From: CBDFGS01 sp965247255
GTDB lineage: Bacteria > Chloroflexota > Dehalococcoidia > Lucifugimonadales > CAUZJF01
Assembly (NCBI GenBank): GCA_965247255.1
Contig: CBDFGS010000013.1
Coordinates: 372,001-436,000 of the forward strand
Direction of reading: 5' to 3'
DNA length: 64,000 nucleotides
Part shown: piece by piece, positions 54,156 to 62,165 of the stretch
Position numbering within the stretch: position 1 is the first letter of the stretch
How the letters are laid out: each line of letters starts with the position of its first letter
Position numbers and translations under genes: made by a program
The notes under the pieces: model-generated
What the model saw: only the letters and a program-made list of their open reading frames with translations
What the model was told of the DNA's origin: nothing
The model's database searches: none

Positions 54156-56018
54156 TCAGTGGGCCGGTTGTTCGTCCGGCTCGTTGACGGGTTCGAACGA
54201 CCAGGCGAAGATTGCGATCATCGTGATCGCGCCGCCGGTGGCCGCGGCGGCGAGTCCGGGCCACGTGTGGCTAAAAATCAGGCCGTAGGCGCCGATTAGG
54301 AGCCCAACAGGCGCCACCAGCGGCCAGTACGACGGCTGTGGCAGGTGGATGGCGTGTTCGCCGTTCTCTCCCGAGCCCCCGGCGACGGGCACGGTCGGCA
54401 CGCCTTCCCGCTTCTGGGCCCAGAAGGGGTCGCGTCCGTGCACGATGGGGATCTGCTCGAAGTTGTACTCCGGCGGCGGCGACGGGATGGACCACTCCAG
54501 TGTCCGCGCATCCCAGGGGTCGGCGCCGGCCTCTTCACCCGATCTCACGCTGCGGATGACGTTGACGAGAAACACCAGAACGCCCGCGGCCAGCAGGGCT
54601 GACCCACCCGTGGAGACGGCATTCCACAGGTTCCATCCCATTTCGGTGTCGTAGGTGTAGATTCTCCGCGGCATGCCATCCATCCCGGTAAAGTGCATTG
54701 GGAAGAAGGTGATGTTCATGCCGAGGAATACGAGCCAGAAATTCAGCTTGCCAAGCCCTTCATCGAGCATGCGGCCGGTGAACTTGGGGAACCAGTAGTA
54801 GATGCCGGCGGCCAGGGCCATGATGCTACCGCCGAAGAGCACGTAGTGGAGGTGGGCGACGATGAAGTAGGTATCCTGCTGCTGAGCATCGGACGCGGCG
54901 GACGAGTGCATTACGCCGCTCAAGCCCCCGATGATGAAGAGGAAGATAAACCCCACCGCGAAAAGCATCGGGGTCCTCAGGTCGATAGAGCCCTGCCACA
55001 TTGTGCCAATCCAGTTGAATATCTTTATCCCGGTCGGCACCGCGATAGCCATCGTCGTCAGCGCGAAAACCGAGTTGGCCACCGGTCCCAAGCCGACCGT
55101 AAACATGTGGTGGCTCCAGACCATCCACCCCATGAATCCGATGATGACACCCGAGAGCACCACTACCGGATACCCGAAAAGGGGCTTTTTGGAGAATGCA
55201 GGTACGATCTCCGAAACGATACCCATGGCCGGCAGTATCAGGATATACACCTCCGGATGACCGAACACCCAGAAGAGGTGCTGCCAGAGCAGTGGGTTTG
55301 CGCCCGCGGCCGGGACGAAGAAGTTGGCCCCGAAGAGCCGGTCGAACATCAGCTCGATCAGCGCGACGGTGATCACCGGGAACGCCAGGATCAAGAGGAA
55401 GGACGTGACCAGCGTCATCCAGGTGAAGAGCGGCATGCGCATCAGGGACATCCCCGGTGCGCGCATATTGACTATGGTGACTATGAAGTTGAAGGCGGCC
55501 GCGAGAGAGGCGATTCCGAGTACCTGAAGGCTGACAATCCAGTAGTCGATCCCTTGCCCCGGGTTATACGCCTCTCCGGTTATGGGAGCGTAACCGAACC
55601 ACCCCGCGTTGGGCGCGCCGCCGAGGAACCAGCTCGCCTTCAGGATGATCGCGCCCGCCAGGAACGTCCAGTAGCTGAACGCGTTGAGCCTGGGAAAGGC
55701 AACGTCTCTTGCGCCGATCTGCAGCGGGATAATGAAGTTGAAGAAGGCAGCTCCCATTGGCATGATCGCCAGGAAGATCATGGTCGTCCCGTGCATGGTG
55801 AATAGCTGGTTGTACACCTCGGGGGTGACCAGGTCCTGGCCCGGCTGGGCGAGCTGGGCGCGCATGTACAGCGCTTCCAAGCCACCGGTGAGGAACAGGA
55901 TGAAGGCGGTTACGCCGTAGAGGATGCCGATCCTCTTGTGGTCGATGGTGGTGAGCCAGCTCCACACGCCTGTCGGGTGGGTGGGCCTTTTCGGGAGAGG
56001 TATAGCGAGTGTGGTCAT
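54156..56018 (-). CDS. ctaD: Cytochrome c oxidase subunit I
   Basis: The catalytic subunit (620 residues) with heme a, heme a3 and CuB. Visible ligand motifs are MHGTTMIFLAIMP (heme His), HLFWVFGHPEVYILILP with the cross-linked His and Tyr, VWSHHMFTVGLGP (CuB His pair) and IVAHLHYVLFGGS (heme a3 and heme a His). The His-Glu-Val-Tyr sequence marks an A-family oxidase. The C-terminus has a further hydrophobic pair (YWPLVAPVGLLIGAYGLIF) and ends in a short acidic tail. It lies 15 nt upstream of ctaE. Confidence 0.96.
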   Translation of the reverse strand: MTTLAIPLPKRPTHPTGVWSWLTTIDHKRIGILYGVTAFILFLTGGLEALYMRAQLAQPGQDLVTPEVYNQLFTMHGTTMIFLAIMPMGAAFFNFIIPLQIGARDVAFPRLNAFSYWTFLAGAIILKASWFLGGAPNAGWFGYAPITGEAYNPGQGIDYWIVSLQVLGIASLAAAFNFIVTIVNMRAPGMSLMRMPLFTWMTLVTSFLLILAFPVITVALIELMFDRLFGANFFVPAAGANPLLWQHLFWVFGHPEVYILILPAMGIVSEIVPAFSKKPLFGYPVVVLSGVIIGFMGWMVWSHHMFTVGLGPVANSVFALTTMAIAVPTGIKIFNWIGTMWQGSIDLRTPMLFAVGFIFLFIIGGLSGVMHSSAASDAQQQDTYFIVAHLHYVLFGGSIMALAAGIYYWFPKFTGRMLDEGLGKLNFWLVFLGMNITFFPMHFTGMDGMPRRIYTYDTEMGWNLWNAVSTGGSALLAAGVLVFLVNVIRSVRSGEEAGADPWDARTLEWSIPSPPPEYNFEQIPIVHGRDPFWAQKREGVPTVPVAGGSGENGEHAIHLPQPSYWPLVAPVGLLIGAYGLIFSHTWPGLAAAATGGAITMIAIFAWSFEPVNEPDEQPAH

Positions 56019-56089
56019 CGCCGGCCTCCGACATCGCCGATGGGGTGAGACCTGAGCTGGACGGTATTATACTTCACGTCGCTCATCAG

Positions 56090-57208
56090 CTACTGTGCGG
56101 CTCCGGCCGGATGGGCAAGGGCAGCCACATCACCGCCCTCACGTGGTTTTAGCGTCAGCAGATATGCCACAAGGGCCGAGATCTCGGACTCCTTGAGCTT
56201 CTTGGCAGGGTCGTTATACACAGCCGCGTCCCGGAACATGATATTGCCCGGCTTAATCTTGTGGGGCTCGGTGAGCCATTGGACCAGGTTCTCCTGGGTG
56301 TTGTCCCGGATTCCTGCCAGGATGTGGCTTCGCCGCGCGATATGGGTCAGGTTGGGCCCCTTGGTGCCGCGCGCCTTCTTAGAGCCGGTTACGGCGTGAC
56401 ACGCCCAGCACTCGGCGCTGCCCTCGAACAACGTTTTGCCTTCCACAGCTAGCGGGTCCGCCGGTTCGTCCGGCGACGACGCCTCTTGCGCCAACCACCG
56501 ATCGAACTCGCCGCGGTCTTCAGCTATCACCCGGAAACGCATGAGGGCGTGTGCGACGCCGCAGAACTCCGCACACTGGCCAAGGTATACGTCCGCCTCG
56601 TCGGCCTTGATCCACATCGTGTTCTCGTTATTCGGCACCAGATCGACCTTGCCCGCCAGCTTTGGTATCCAGAAGCTATGGAGGACGTCCTTCGAGTCTA
56701 GCTTCAGGTTGACGATCTCTCCCACAGGTATGTGAAGCTCATTGGCCGTCACCATCTGCATCCCCGGCTCGGGATAGTCCTCGTATCGGAACTCCCACCA
56801 CCACTGATGGCCTATCACCTTCACGGTCAAGGCGCCGGGATCCGGAGAGTTGGCGTTATCGAAGATCGTCATCACGGTTGGGACGGCTACTATGGCCAGG
56901 ACTACCGCAGGGAGGATGGTCCAGCCAATCTCCAGCGGCATGTTGCCGTGAATCTGAGGAGGGTCCGGGTCGCCGGCCCTTCTGCGAAACCGGATTAGAG
57001 CGTAGAGGATGATGCCGCCGACTACGACAAAGGTGATTACCGCCGCCCAGAGGATCCAGTAGAAAAGATTCAGCTGCGATTGAGCGACAGGCCCGGACGT
57101 ATCGAACGTGGACTGCGGGTGGTCCGGGTAGCACCCGGCGATGATGGCTGCGAGCAAGACCAGCATCCCCACGCCGACTAATGTTGAGTAGCGTCTACTC
57201 ATCCGCAT
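56090..57208 (-). CDS. ctaC: Cytochrome c oxidase subunit II with fused cytochrome c domain
   Basis: A 372-residue lipoprotein-like subunit. The lipobox is LAAIIAGC near residue 25, followed by two transmembrane helices. The CuA domain (HQWWWEFRYED, VLHSFWIPKLAGK, GQCAEFCGVAHALM) binds dinuclear copper. A C-terminal cytochrome c domain has CWACH for heme c and a Met axial ligand candidate in GNIMFRDA. This is the caa3-type arrangement, so an external cytochrome c can be partly bypassed. The start is ATG 57208 (AAGGAG upstream), with ATG 57247 as the alternative. Confidence 0.94.
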   Translation of the reverse strand: MRMSRRYSTLVGVGMLVLLAAIIAGCYPDHPQSTFDTSGPVAQSQLNLFYWILWAAVITFVVVGGIILYALIRFRRRAGDPDPPQIHGNMPLEIGWTILPAVVLAIVAVPTVMTIFDNANSPDPGALTVKVIGHQWWWEFRYEDYPEPGMQMVTANELHIPVGEIVNLKLDSKDVLHSFWIPKLAGKVDLVPNNENTMWIKADEADVYLGQCAEFCGVAHALMRFRVIAEDRGEFDRWLAQEASSPDEPADPLAVEGKTLFEGSAECWACHAVTGSKKARGTKGPNLTHIARRSHILAGIRDNTQENLVQWLTEPHKIKPGNIMFRDAAVYNDPAKKLKESEISALVAYLLTLKPREGGDVAALAHPAGAAQ

Positions 57209-57287
57209 ACTCGCGGTAAACTCCTTCCCGGCCCGCGCAAGCGGCATCCGAATCTACCAGAGAGCCGCCACACAGTCAAGCGCATCT

Positions 57288-58172
57288 CTATGTGAGAACG
57301 CTATCCACGATTATCGACAAGAACAGCAGGGCGAGGTACAACAGCGAGTAGAGGTACAAGGTCCTCGCCCCCCGTATCCCGGGCAAGATGGTCAGCCGGT
57401 AGGCGTAGAACACAAACGCCGCGCTAAGGCCCGCAGACGAGACTAGATATACCCAGCCAACGCTCGGGTGCGCCGCGAATAACACGGCCGCCGCCGCCAG
57501 CGCGGCCGAGTAGAGCAAGATGGCCCGCTTCGTGGCCGCGAGGCTGGTGACGACCGGAAGCATCGGGATGCCCGCCCTCTCGTAGTCGTCTTTTATGAGC
57601 AGGGCTAGGGCCCAGAAGTGGGGCGGCGTCCAGAGGAAGATGATAGTGAACATGAAGATCGCGGGGAGCTCGACGGTCCCGGTTACGGCCGCCCAGCCGG
57701 CGATAGGTGGCACGGCGCCTGCCGCGCCGCCTATCACGATGTTCTGGGGAGTGCTCCGCTTTAGCGCCATCGTATAGACGAACACGTAGATGAGCGTCCC
57801 GCTGAGGGTGACGACAGCCGCCAGGGCGTTCGCGAACGCCACGAGCATAACGAATGCGACGACGTTGAGCCCCAGCCCAAACGCGAGCGCGTTTCGCGGA
57901 GGCACTCGACCGCCGGCGACAGGGCGGTCCTTCGTCCGCTTCATCTGGGCGTCGATGTCCCGCTCCAGCGCGTGGTTCAGCGATTGCGCGCCGCCCGCCG
58001 CGAGGGCGCCGGCAGTCAGGAGCACGGCCGCGATAGTTGGGTCTGGGGCGCCTTTAGACGCCAGGAACATCGCGCCCAACGCCGTCACCAGAAGCAGCGA
58101 GACGATTCGCGGCTTTGTGAGAGCTATGTAGTCTCTAACGACGCTAGGGGATATCGCCGTCTGGGCGATCAA
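57288..58172 (-). CDS. ctaB: Protoheme IX farnesyltransferase (heme O synthase)
   Basis: A UbiA-family membrane prenyltransferase of 294 residues that adds the farnesyl tail to heme b. The two acidic prenyl/Mg sites are NHALERDIDAQMKRTKDRP and LLIKDDYERAGIPMLP. The N-terminus has DYIALTKPRIVSLLLVTALG. Its start codon overlaps the ctaA stop by 4 nt. It makes heme O, the substrate for the neighbouring heme A synthase. Confidence 0.94.
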   Translation of the reverse strand: MIAQTAISPSVVRDYIALTKPRIVSLLLVTALGAMFLASKGAPDPTIAAVLLTAGALAAGGAQSLNHALERDIDAQMKRTKDRPVAGGRVPPRNALAFGLGLNVVAFVMLVAFANALAAVVTLSGTLIYVFVYTMALKRSTPQNIVIGGAAGAVPPIAGWAAVTGTVELPAIFMFTIIFLWTPPHFWALALLIKDDYERAGIPMLPVVTSLAATKRAILLYSAALAAAAVLFAAHPSVGWVYLVSSAGLSAAFVFYAYRLTILPGIRGARTLYLYSLLYLALLFLSIIVDSVLT

Positions 58173-59122
58173 GCTATCGCACCCCTTTCAGTTCTACGGC
58201 CTATGCGGTCCGCGAAGTGAAGCGCAGCCACCAGAATGAGGGATACCCATAACAGGGTGGCACCAACGAGATGCGCCGCCTTGAGCACCGTGGAAAATCC
58301 CGTCCAGATCGTGGCCGCTCCAAGGACGGACTGGAGGAGGAAGAGCGACACCGCAGCGGCCCCTGCCATCCCCAGCCAGGCGTCGCGCGTGTTCCTCGAC
58401 CACACCAGGACCCCGGTGGCGACGATCACCACCCCGGCGATTGCGGCAATGAAGCGATGTCCCATGTGCACGAGATAGGGTTCCCCGGAAGGGAGCAGTT
58501 CCCCTCCGCATAGCGGCCAGCTCGCACAAGAGGAGCCATACCCGAGACCGGCCATGAAGGACCCCGACATTATGACCACGAACGCGCCCGCGACCGAGCC
58601 GACGACCAACAGATCGAGGTATGGGCTATTGGGGCCTGAACGATTTGTCGTGGCCGTCGCGCTTGTGCCCCGCCACGCGCCGACGAGCGCAATCGCCATA
58701 CAGGCAACTAGCACTTCCGCGACCGAGAGGTGAAGGAGCACTATCCACCATTCCAGCTCCGCGTATACCGTCACCGCGCCGAGCGCGGCAGCGAGTACGA
58801 CCATAACGAGAGCTGCGGTGGTGGAGTAGACAAGCCAACGGTTGTCCCGCCAGCGGACCCAGGCAAGGGAGGCGGCGGCCAACACTATCGCGCCCACGAA
58901 GGTGGCAGATAGTCGGTGAGAATACTCGATAAGTGCGTGGACCTCAAACGGAGGGACCAATTGCCCGTGGCACAGTGGCCAGTCCGGACATCCCAACCCC
59001 GAATCGGTTACTCGCACAACCCCTCCGAGTGCCACCTGCCCCACCGACGCCACCAGGCCGACGATTACCAGAATGAGCAGCGCGCGCCGGCTATTTCGTC
59101 TGAGTGCGGGACCCTGGTCCAA
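58169..59122 (-). CDS. ctaA: Heme A synthase
   Basis: A 317-residue, eight-helix membrane enzyme that oxidises heme O to heme A for the aa3-type oxidase. Conserved blocks are GGVVRVTDSGLGCPDWPLCHGQ (with a Cys pair), YSHRLSATFVGAIVL, and HMGHRFIAAIAGVVIVA with haem-binding His residues. A second Cys pair lies in GYGSSCASWPLCGGE. It is the first gene of the oxidase operon and lies downstream of a recognisable promoter. Confidence 0.93.
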   Translation of the reverse strand: MDQGPALRRNSRRALLILVIVGLVASVGQVALGGVVRVTDSGLGCPDWPLCHGQLVPPFEVHALIEYSHRLSATFVGAIVLAAASLAWVRWRDNRWLVYSTTAALVMVVLAAALGAVTVYAELEWWIVLLHLSVAEVLVACMAIALVGAWRGTSATATTNRSGPNSPYLDLLVVGSVAGAFVVIMSGSFMAGLGYGSSCASWPLCGGELLPSGEPYLVHMGHRFIAAIAGVVIVATGVLVWSRNTRDAWLGMAGAAAVSLFLLQSVLGAATIWTGFSTVLKAAHLVGATLLWVSLILVAALHFADRIGRRTERGAIA

Positions 59123-59166
59123 TGGAGGGCCAGTCAGGCCAAAAGGGCTTTGTGCAAGCTTTCACA

Positions 59167-59195
59167 ACGATAGCATAAGCCCCATAGAGCGTCAA
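59167..59195 (-). promoter_or_regulatory. Promoter of the ctaA-led oxidase operon
   Basis: On the minus strand TTGACG (59190-59195), a 17-nt spacer and TATCGT (59167-59172) lie 45 nt before the ctaA start. The remaining 59196-59387 before the tRNA holds no gene. Confidence 0.6.
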
Positions 59196-59387
59196 CGAGA
59201 AATCGATGCCATTTGAAACGCGCCAAAAGCTTCGCAAATGGCCCCCCAAGATCCCGCAGACCTGGGCCAGGTTGTGTCTGCGGCCAGGTAGGGAGGGCGG
59301 TCGGCCGCCTTGACGGGCATTCCAGCCGAAAACTACAATTGCAGCAGACCCATTTTTCGGTCGAAATGGCTTTCTTCGTCGATTCGC

Positions 59388-59463
<76 letters not shown>

Positions 59464-59534
59464 CATCTCCACCACATAACGAAGAGGCTCCCGCATAGTG
59501 GAAGCTCCTAAGATTACAGCCCGATTCCGTTTGT

Positions 59535-59554
59535 CTGCCGACATTTTGCCGACA
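59535..59554 (+). repeat. Island inner direct repeat, left copy
   Basis: The 20-bp sequence CTGCCGACATTTTGCCGACA lies 71 bp inside the left attachment repeat and recurs identically at 61115-61134. It itself contains GCCGACA twice. Confidence 0.7.
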
Positions 59555-59716
59555 TCTTTCGCCCGTTAACGACTATTAATTGGTGACACTTGGCTCCCCG
59601 CGCAAAGGGATTTTGCGAACTTTTGTGAGTTTCACCTTCATCACAAGATCAAGTTACTTCGACAACCGAAGGCCGGAGTGCGTCGGCTATCGGCTTATGG
59701 TGCCATCCCCAATTGA

Positions 59717-60637
59717 CTAGGACCCTCGCTTGGGAAAGTACCTCCGAACACGACCTTTTTGCTCGCACTTGAACTCGTCCTCATCGAGAAGCTCGCGGAT
59801 TGCCGTCTCCTTCAAGTCACGATTACCTTTGACGCTCAAGTGACGATTACCGTTGACGCTGCCGAGCAGTTCCGTATGGGCTATACCTGGTTTTCGTAAA
59901 ACCTTCCGACGGAGCTGGGGTTTTCGTTTTCGCACGCCGATTCTTTGTCTTTCCTCCCTTACACGTTCAGCAGAGAAATAGCGTCGGAACCAGAGCCCCT
60001 TATATTCCAGCCTCTTCTTATCGAGGAGTTGGCGGAATGCTAACTCCTTCAACTCGCGTTCTCCCTGTACGATTCGAAACAACTCGGTTTGGCTTAAGCC
60101 AGGCATCTCTGAGACCTTCTGGTACATGGTGAATTGAATCCGTTTCACCTCCGAGTCGAGCCGCGCCTTGATCCGGAGGAGCATTCGACGCGCGCCCCAC
60201 CACGAAACCCACACAGTAATTAACGGCCAAATGGGCAGAAAAGGCAGCCAAAAGAACCATGCCCACCAAGGCAAGATCTCATCAGTTTTCATGGTAATCC
60301 GAGTGCCGGTGTCGATTGGCCTTATCTCCAGGGTCGTTGACGTTAGGGTGCCGAAATGACCAGAGGCTTTCCTTTCAAATGCCACGAGTCTATTGGAAGC
60401 AAGTGCAGTCACGGTCTCTTGGACTTCGATGGTGTGATGGGTGTTGCCGTATTCGTCTGTACCTTGGCGCGTGAAACTGCCCCTAAAAGTGGCGCCGACG
60501 CTGATGGTCCCTCGGGACCTTTGCCTGAGTACTGCCGGAAGCCCGGTCCATTCGTGGTGACGCGTGAAGTCTGCAAGGTAGTTGAAGACTTTAGCCGGTG
60601 GCGAGTTAACCACTGTATGCCTTTTCGCGCCATGCAT
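59717..60637 (-). CDS. SRPBCC-domain membrane protein with duplicated winged-helix-like repeats
   Basis: A 306-residue protein carried by the tRNA-Lys island. Residues 1-115 look like an SRPBCC/polyketide-cyclase-type domain (VVNSPPAKVFNYLADFTRHHEW, then SVGATFRGSF and STTLEIRPIDTGTRITMKTD). Residues about 122-148 are a Trp-rich membrane hairpin (WWAWFFWLPFLPIWPLITV). The remainder holds two similar modules of about 60 residues: LFRIVQGERELKELAFRQLLDKK ... WFRRYF and LLGSVNG ... NRDLKETAIRELLDEDE ... RVRRYF. These suggest helix-turn-helix wings. A 24-bp coding tandem duplication lies at 59812-59859. No operon partner is visible. Function unknown; AT-richer codon use suggests transfer. Confidence 0.6.
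   Translation of the reverse strand: MHGAKRHTVVNSPPAKVFNYLADFTRHHEWTGLPAVLRQRSRGTISVGATFRGSFTRQGTDEYGNTHHTIEVQETVTALASNRLVAFERKASGHFGTLTSTTLEIRPIDTGTRITMKTDEILPWWAWFFWLPFLPIWPLITVWVSWWGARRMLLRIKARLDSEVKRIQFTMYQKVSEMPGLSQTELFRIVQGERELKELAFRQLLDKKRLEYKGLWFRRYFSAERVREERQRIGVRKRKPQLRRKVLRKPGIAHTELLGSVNGNRHLSVKGNRDLKETAIRELLDEDEFKCEQKGRVRRYFPKRGS
59812..59859. repeat. 24-bp tandem duplication
   Basis: Two head-to-tail 24-bp units (TCAAGTCACGATTACC... and TCAAGTGACGATTACC...) differ at two positions and encode eight residues twice within the second winged-helix-like module. Confidence 0.7.
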
Positions 60638-60711
60638 TGTTCGTTCCGTGTCAGATGACTGTATCTTGTGTCCGGGGGTGACGCCCGCGGACTGTCACTA
60701 CTAGTTGGAAG

Positions 60712-60753
60712 TGGCTCCCCGGGTGAGGTTCGAACTCGCGACTTCGGGGTTGG
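60712..60753 (-). other. tRNA-like 3'-half fragment (Asn-type)
   Basis: On the minus strand this segment reads AACCCCGAAGTCGCGAGTT then CGAACCTCACCCGGGGAGCCA, like the part of a tRNA after the anticodon including a TTCGAAC T-loop, acceptor strand and CCA. It resembles the 3' half of tRNA-Asn. No 5' half is visible. It may be the scar of an earlier tRNA-targeted insertion. Confidence 0.4.
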
Positions 60754-60851
60754 GGAAAACACCTTCAAACTCCAACGTGTACATTCTCGCTGCCAATTGG
60801 CGCTGATTCAAGTCGACGCTATTGACCCGAGCCCATATCAAAGTGTTGCTA

Positions 60852-61145
60852 TTAGTAAATAATTGCGCGTTTCAGGGCTCTCTGATCTCGGTGATACACA
60901 AAACCGTATTTAGTCAGACGGTTCCTCAGAGAGGTCAAGCTACGCTGCTCGTAAAGGTCCGGGGCTAGATGTCCCAGAGCTTGTTCATCAACGACGAGCT
61001 GGAGCACCGAGAAGACGATCAGACGATTTGATTTAGTTCGTATAATTCGTTTCTTTCGTACAGTGTCAGAGCGCTTGAAGCAGCTCAACTCGACGAAGCA
61101 AGGGTTGAATCTAGCTGCCGACATTTTGCCGACACGCGGTGACAC
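60852..61145 (-). CDS. Doubtful small frame in the island
   Basis: A 97-codon frame from GTG 61145 with no recognisable domain and no ribosome binding site. The C-terminal half, QRSLTSLRNRLTKYGFVYH, is basic. Its first codons coincide with the inner direct repeat. It may be a decayed gene or no gene at all. Confidence 0.22.
   Translation of the reverse strand: MSPRVGKMSAARFNPCFVELSCFKRSDTVRKKRIIRTKSNRLIVFSVLQLVVDEQALGHLAPDLYEQRSLTSLRNRLTKYGFVYHRDQRALKRAIIY
61115..61134 (+). repeat. Island inner direct repeat, right copy
   Basis: An exact copy of 59535-59554, in the same orientation, 110 bp before the right attachment repeat. Confidence 0.7.
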
Positions 61146-61244
61146 TGGATGCTCTCAGTGGACAAGAAACTCAGGATTGCAGATACTCCAGAGCACCGGG
61201 TGGACAAGAAAACACTAGCAGACACAACAAACGCCGGACTCTTA

Positions 61245-61281
61245 CAGTAGGTTCTCGGTTCAAGTCCGAGGCGGGTCACCA
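61245..61281 (+). repeat. Right attachment repeat (tRNA-Lys 3' end copy)
   Basis: A 37-bp identical copy of 59427-59463. Similarity extends eight bases further left (GACTCTTA, anticodon loop) except for a two-base gap. Confidence 0.75.
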
Positions 61282-61315
61282 AATCTCTTCCTGCTCGCCG
61301 CCCTGCGACGGGCCC

Positions 61316-62050
61316 TCACCTCCCGTTCTGGTGATCCCGCATACGCTGGCGATCGGACTCGGTGAGGTAGGGCTGCACCCCCTCGACGAACTCCTTCAGC
61401 GTCTCGTCCACCGTGGCGGAGGTCGTGTCGAGCGCGATCTTGATCTTGAGCAGAGAGGCCTCGAACTCCTCCTCGAACCTCTCGAGGACGAGCTCCACGT
61501 CCTCCTCCCGCACGACGCCGCGCGTCGGCTCGCCGAAGGGCTTCGACCGGCGCTGCGAATCGACTGTCTCGGGGTCCGGGTAGGCGTTCGCCCTCATGCG
61601 GCGTTTGATCACGTCCGGGGATGCCTTCAATAGCACGAGCACTGTCCCTGGCGCTCGCTCCAGAATCTCCTCCTCCATGCGGCGTGCCATCTCCGTGCGT
61701 TGCCCTGCCGCGCTACGCGTGGGCGCGCCGCTGTCTTCGCCCCCGTAGCCGTAGTAGAGCGGCGCGTAGACCGCCTCTTCGATGTGCAGCCCCATCAGGT
61801 TGTGGTCGGCGTCGATGTAGAACGCCGGGGCGATGTGATACGCCATCATGAAGCGCTGGAACATCTCCTTGATCTGGGGATGCGCGTCTCGATACTCCTC
61901 GGCGGCACGGCCGGTCAGCTCGGTGGAAGGGATGGTGAAGTGGTCGTGGAAATGGCGGCTTCCGCCCAGGTTGCGCTCCGCCCACTCGACGATCTTGTCC
62001 GCCAGGGTCGTCTTGCCGGCGAACTCGCATCCGACCAGAATGATGTTCAT
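61316..62050 (-). CDS. P-loop kinase-like NTPase
   Basis: A 244-residue nucleoside/nucleotide-kinase-fold protein. The Walker A is ILVGCEFAGKTTLADKI. A DHFTIPSTELTG segment and the charged HIEEAVYAPLYYGYG follow, then a Walker-type hydrophobic strand VLVLLKASPDVIKRRMRAN with Arg residues like the lid of NMP kinases. The C-terminus is acidic and helical. Substrate unknown; it could be a kinase for a nucleotide, cofactor or antibiotic-like small molecule. It lies 34 nt right of the island border, so its original upstream or downstream context may have been disturbed. Confidence 0.65.
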   Translation of the reverse strand: MNIILVGCEFAGKTTLADKIVEWAERNLGGSRHFHDHFTIPSTELTGRAAEEYRDAHPQIKEMFQRFMMAYHIAPAFYIDADHNLMGLHIEEAVYAPLYYGYGGEDSGAPTRSAAGQRTEMARRMEEEILERAPGTVLVLLKASPDVIKRRMRANAYPDPETVDSQRRSKPFGEPTRGVVREEDVELVLERFEEEFEASLLKIKIALDTTSATVDETLKEFVEGVQPYLTESDRQRMRDHQNGR

Positions 62051-62165
62051 ATCGTCTCCATTTCGGAATGTGCCTCAGGACAGAACGGGACGGCGAATAT
62101 CGGAGGACCGTCGCGTTTCGCTCCTTCGCCGGAGGTCGCGTCCGTGGACTCAACCCCAGCTCGGA

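Larger units (their letters stand above)
59464..61281. mobile_element. Mini-island inserted at tRNA-Lys
   Basis: An 1818-bp segment between two copies of the tRNA-Lys 3' end. It is visibly less GC-rich than its surroundings and contains one sizeable gene (59717-60637), a doubtful small frame, a 20-bp direct repeat near each end and a fragment resembling another tRNA. No integrase frame is present, so it is either a remnant or is moved in trans. It replaces nothing essential that I can see. Confidence 0.6.

Noticed and set aside
61085..61282. A 65-codon minus-strand frame over the right attachment repeat
   Set aside because: Its first half is a reading of the tRNA 3' copy and the rest has no domain; it is the kind of false frame often produced by tRNA ends.
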